From Candidatus Woesearchaeota archaeon (GTDB lineage Archaea; Nanobdellota; Nanobdellia; Woesearchaeales; UBA11576), in NCBI GenBank assembly GCA_027083015.1, contig JALWQS010000085.1, forward strand, positions 2,521-19,283: a DNA stretch of 16,763 nucleotides, in the 5' to 3' direction. Of the stretch, positions 14,571 to 16,763 are shown in pieces; positions within the stretch are counted from its first letter, which is position 1, and each line of letters begins with the position of its first letter. Made by a program: the position numbers and the translations under genes. Below the pieces are notes generated by a model. That model had not been told where the DNA came from. It made no database searches and saw only the letters and a program-made list of their open reading frames with translations.

Positions 14571-14936
14571 TTAAAGATCCTTACCCATAACAGTCTTTCT
14601 CTGATTGCCTTCTGCACGAGCACAAGCATCCTTCAAAAGGGTATGAGCGTAACAGTTCAAAGCATCAGCAAGATCACCAGCAACATTAGCGCCAGTAGCT
14701 GCTTCCTTCAGCTTAGACTTAACAATCAGGTTTTCTGCATTTTTTTCAGAGCAAGCGAATGAGAATGGAACATCCTTACCCATAACAGTCTTTCTTCCAT
14801 TAGCTTCTGCCCTCTTAACAGCATCATCAACAGCAGCCTTAACCTTACCGCTCAAAGCCTCTGCTAAATCTCCTGCCACATTAAAACCAGGGCAAACATC
14901 TTTTATTTTTGCTTTAACAACCAATAGATCTGCCAT
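14571..14936 (-). CDS. Tandem DUF1931-like histone-fold doublet
   Basis: A DNA-binding, chromatin-type protein is predicted. The 121 residues are two similar halves with a 65-residue period. Half 1 has VVKAKIKDV (6-14), loop PGFNVAGD, a long helix LAEALSGKVKAAVDDAVKRA, and GRKTVMGKDV (47-56). Half 2 has IVKSKLKEA (71-79), GANVAGD, LADALNCYAHTLLKDACARA, and QRKTVMGKDL (112-121). This is the helix-loop-helix order of a histone fold with the conserved R-K-T and D loop residues, as in archaeal DUF1931 proteins, here fused head-to-tail so that one chain forms a pseudo-dimer. The halves share an exact 24-bp DNA repeat, pointing to recent duplication. GAGGTGA is 7 nt upstream of the ATG. It is divergent from the gene at 15135. 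Confidence 0.8.
   Translation of the reverse strand: MADLLVVKAKIKDVCPGFNVAGDLAEALSGKVKAAVDDAVKRAEANGRKTVMGKDVPFSFACSEKNAENLIVKSKLKEAATGANVAGDLADALNCYAHTLLKDACARAEGNQRKTVMGKDL
14577..14600 (-). repeat. 24-bp direct repeat, copy 1 (inside the histone doublet)
   Basis: Identical to 14772-14795, 195 bp (65 codons) away. It encodes the RKTVMGKD loop region of half 2. Confidence 0.9.
14772..14795 (-). repeat. 24-bp direct repeat, copy 2 (inside the histone doublet)
   Basis: Encodes the same loop of half 1. The exact identity at synonymous positions indicates recent duplication or gene conversion. Confidence 0.9.
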
Positions 14937-15014
14937 ATTCGGTCACCTCATTTCAAATTATCATTATACTGCCAAAACCCCCGTAATAGCAATATACAGC
15001 ATCCAAAAATTTGC

Positions 15015-15024
15015 TGGTATATAA
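15015..15024. promoter_or_regulatory. Near-symmetric TATA between the histone doublet and the divergent gene
   Basis: GGTATATAAGC reads as GCTTATATACC on the other strand. It is usable both for the minus-strand gene (start about 14992) and for the plus-strand gene (start about 15045). Weaker TATA-like sites at 14990-14997 could serve the minus strand instead. Confidence 0.45.
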
Positions 15025-15134
15025 GCTTTTTGATTTTTTCTGCAGAATTCAAGGGTTTTAGAGCTTCTAACATCAATTTTCACAACAACACAGTTAAGAA
15101 CAAATTTAAGAATAAGAGAAGATTAGCGAAAAAC

Positions 15135-15872
15135 ATGACAATCAGGATCAAAGAAAGGAAGCTCAGAAAGGTAGACACATTAAATCTGCCAAGAAAGACT
15201 AACGGCGACGAAAGCGTGATCTTACACTTATACGGAGACGGAACAGTAGCATGCAAATCATGGTATGCCAAGATCACAAAAGGAAAAGAAGGACTAAAAC
15301 TTGACACCAACGACCAATGGACACTAGACAGGCTACTAAGAGGAGAAGGTATGAGCCCTGCAAACGGACGAAAAATAGTTGAGATAGACGATGCAGGAAT
15401 AGGATTTCCATTAGGAGGGGTGTGGTGCGGAGTATATGACACAGAAGAAGGAAGAACCTATTTCGGAGAGGTAAGCGTAAGCTATTTCCAAGGAAAAGGA
15501 TGGAAATTCAAGAAATACCAAAGCCAATACCGCGCAAGAGTCATAGAGATACTAGAACAGATAGAAACTACACCATCTGATACACTAATACACATATGCC
15601 CAGGACCCATAAACTCAAGAGCAAAAAACTACCTCAGAAACCAAGGATACACCGTAGAACTAACAATCATAGAAGACCCCTTACAGACAGAACTGGAAGA
15701 ATACGTCAGACAACGCATCTGGGAGATGACAGGAGAAGACATATACTTTGACCCTAAAGGGATGGAAAAAGAAGAAATCGCAAAAAGATGGAAAAAAGCG
15801 ATCGATTATGCAAAGAAAAACAGATTAAGACACCTCGCAAAAGCAGGAATCTGGAAGAAAAAACAAAGATAG
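15135..15872 (+). CDS. Uncharacterised protein with a DDAG-G motif, possibly RNase H-like
   Basis: A 245-residue soluble protein from the first ATG. The frame continues upstream to a TTG at 15030, but that lies before the expected transcription start. N-terminal basic strand region (1-30), then EIDDAGIGFPLGGVWCGVYD at 83-102: the order strand, acidic pair, Gly-x-Gly, Pro, Gly-Gly, strand recalls the DEAGRG-type catalytic strand of RNase HII and other RNase H-like folds. A second strand (RTYFGEVSVSYF), a helix with many Arg/Lys, another strand (TLIHICPG, 150-157), and a helix/strand with Glu180, Asp181, Glu186 and Glu188 as further possible acidic ligands follow. The C-terminus (205-245) is a basic helix. 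Nuclease function is inference. No strong Shine-Dalgarno is visible. Confidence 0.6.
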   Translation: MTIRIKERKLRKVDTLNLPRKTNGDESVILHLYGDGTVACKSWYAKITKGKEGLKLDTNDQWTLDRLLRGEGMSPANGRKIVEIDDAGIGFPLGGVWCGVYDTEEGRTYFGEVSVSYFQGKGWKFKKYQSQYRARVIEILEQIETTPSDTLIHICPGPINSRAKNYLRNQGYTVELTIIEDPLQTELEEYVRQRIWEMTGEDIYFDPKGMEKEEIAKRWKKAIDYAKKNRLRHLAKAGIWKKKQR

Positions 15873-15930
15873 TTGCATAGTAGCTTAGTGCATAGGAATC
15901 CCAGCCAGAAGAGAGTCATGCAGAGAATAA

Positions 15931-15938
15931 GTTTATAA
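15931..15938 (+). promoter_or_regulatory. TATA box of the COG2426-like gene
   Basis: GTTTATAA centred about 27 bp before the ATG at 15962, with no Shine-Dalgarno: leaderless mRNA expected. Confidence 0.55.
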
Positions 15939-15961
15939 AGAAACAAAATCTAGTTCAAGAG

Positions 15962-16441
15962 ATGCTAAATGAGATACTGATACTGATAGCGATAACCCTG
16001 CTGCCATTTCTGGAATTAAGGGCATCAATACCCTATGGGATACTTAATACCGACCTAAACTGGATGCTTGTTTTCCTTGTCTGCGTCGCGACAAACGCTG
16101 TCCTGGGACCTATAGTATACCTTTTTCTGGACAAGATATTACATCTGTTCCTAAGGGTAAAGAAGATAGAAAAGTTATGGCATAAGACTGTGGAAAAGAC
16201 ACAAAAAAAGATCCATAAATATGTGGAGAAATACGGCTGGATAGGAATCGCATTGTTCATAGGAGTACCGCTTCCAGGATCAGGCGTGTACAGCGGAGCT
16301 ATAGGAGCATATTTCATCGGTCTGGGATACAAAAGATTCATCATGGCATCAATAATCGGAGTGCTTATAGCAGGAACCGCAGTTACAGCAATCATCCTTT
16401 TGGGAGCCAACGGGCTAGGTCTATTCATAAAACACATCTGA
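15962..16441 (+). CDS. COG2426-family small integral membrane protein (putative small multidrug-export protein)
   Basis: The 159 residues match the family known as Sm_multidrug_ex (PF06695, COG2426), distantly related to DedA/VTT membrane proteins. Hydrophobic segments lie at about 4-22, 35-60, 92-118 and 126-155. Both signature re-entrant-like motifs are present: LLPFLELRASIPYG (13-26) and GVPLPGSGVYSGAIGAYF (101-118). A charged, Lys-rich cytoplasmic loop (66-90) joins them. Despite the family name, drug export has not been shown for most members, and lipid or small-molecule transport is as plausible. It appears to be transcribed alone; the spacing to the gene on the left is 89 bp with its own TATA box. 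Length is typical. Confidence 0.9.
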   Translation: MLNEILILIAITLLPFLELRASIPYGILNTDLNWMLVFLVCVATNAVLGPIVYLFLDKILHLFLRVKKIEKLWHKTVEKTQKKIHKYVEKYGWIGIALFIGVPLPGSGVYSGAIGAYFIGLGYKRFIMASIIGVLIAGTAVTAIILLGANGLGLFIKHI

Positions 16442-16453
16442 AAGCTTAAAATC

Positions 16454-16552
16454 ATTATTCGGGGTGAAACTATTCACCACAGAAATAATTAAGTTCTAAA
16501 AAACATGATAAACTATGCAAGGAAAGTTTGCATCCAGGTGGTTTAGATTTTT
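16454..16552 (+). other. Structured intergenic stretch ending in a T-run
   Basis: GGTGAA (16463-16468) pairs with TTCACC (16473-16478) around ACTA. The flanking ATTATT (16454-16459) and AATAAT (16484-16489) can extend it with a bulge. ATGCAA (16515-16520) pairs with TTGCAT (16528-16533). A T-run follows at 16548-16552. It may be the 3' end or terminator region of the COG2426 mRNA, or a small RNA. Confidence 0.35.
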
Positions 16553-16615
16553 CCCGACAATCAACACAAACTAATTCTTTCGTCATAAAACAGTCATAAA
16601 AAACCTCAGAATAAG

Positions 16616-16624
16616 TTTTTATAC
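16616..16624 (+). promoter_or_regulatory. TATA box of the last, partial gene
   Basis: TTTTTATAC centred about 27 bp before the ATG at 16647; leaderless mRNA expected. Confidence 0.5.
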
Positions 16625-16646
16625 AGGTTCTTGATGAAAAAAGGTC

Positions 16647-16763
16647 ATGAAAGAAAAAAAGCCAAAAAAAAGAAGGTTCATAACAGACAAAAAAACAAGT
16701 GGCGATCTCTTCTTGTTCATAGGCATGATAATATTATTGTTTATCTTCGGCTACCTCATAATC
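16647..16763 (+). CDS. Partial membrane protein, cut by the window edge
   Basis: The first 39 codons are present; no stop is reached. The N-terminus is very basic (MKEKKPKKRRFITDKK), followed by a hydrophobic segment from about residue 20 (GDLFLFIGMIILLFIFGYLII), so it is a membrane or exported protein with its positive end inside. The start at 16647 is preferred to an ATG at 16634, which lies in another frame and gives a hydrophilic product. Family cannot be judged. Confidence 0.6.
   Translation, partial: MKEKKPKKRRFITDKKTSGDLFLFIGMIILLFIFGYLII

Noticed and set aside
14258..16474. A shared GGGGTGAAAC-A/T-ATT sequence at 14258-14271 and 16461-16474 as a mobile-element end or common operator
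   Set aside because: A single pair of 14-mers with one mismatch is expected by chance in a window this long, and the contexts (antisense to a leader, downstream of a gene) differ.
1..16763. CRISPR arrays, transposons, prophage, toxin-antitoxin or restriction genes
   Set aside because: No regularly spaced repeats, transposase or integrase motifs, target duplications or defence-family motifs were found on either strand.

Overview
The window looks archaeal and most likely comes from a small-genome DPANN-type archaeon (Woesearchaeota/Pacearchaeota-like). Seen directly: an archaeal RNA polymerase subunit L gene, archaeal-style RtcA and AMMECR1 genes, a doubled DUF1931 histone-fold protein, TATA boxes about 25-30 bp upstream of start codons (several implying leaderless mRNAs), T-run terminators, and AT-rich, A/T-biased codon use. 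The phylum is my inference. I found no rRNA, tRNA, CRISPR array, transposase, integrase or phage gene.

Layout. Left block (1-5245): a tandem-duplicated Lrp/AsnC-type regulator (-), a 43-codon small ORF and a polytopic membrane protein (+), a membrane-tethered winged-helix protein with an extracytoplasmic beta-sandwich (-), and, divergent from it, a secreted coiled-coil protein (+) with a long structured leader, then a small lipoprotein (+). Middle block (5414-7521): housekeeping genes rpoL, AMMECR1 and rtcA (+). Cell-surface block (7634-14318): a 740-residue anchored surface protein with NEW3/CARDB-like beta-sandwiches (+), a small single-TM Cys-containing protein (+), then on the minus strand a 919-residue anchored multi-Ig surface protein with a TSP1-like module, followed by a SpoIIM/DUF95 membrane protein, probably one operon. 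Right block (14571-16763): a histone-fold doublet (-) divergent from a protein with a DDAG-G motif reminiscent of RNase HII (+), a COG2426 small membrane transporter-like protein (+) and the start of a TM protein cut by the window edge.

Working together: the window mixes information processing (rpoL, rtcA, histone doublet, possible nuclease) with envelope biology (three exported or anchored proteins, a lipoprotein, SpoIIM, several membrane proteins). Two regulators sit at the left. The membrane-tethered winged-helix protein faces the coiled-coil gene across a 375-bp intergenic region carrying three direct repeats and a long leader, so a local sensing circuit is a testable idea. No clear defence or mobile system is present. 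The most unusual items are the histone doublet with an exact 24-bp internal repeat, its divergent DDAG-motif neighbour, the coiled-coil/tethered-regulator pair, and a change of third-codon-position A/T skew near 5.3 kb.
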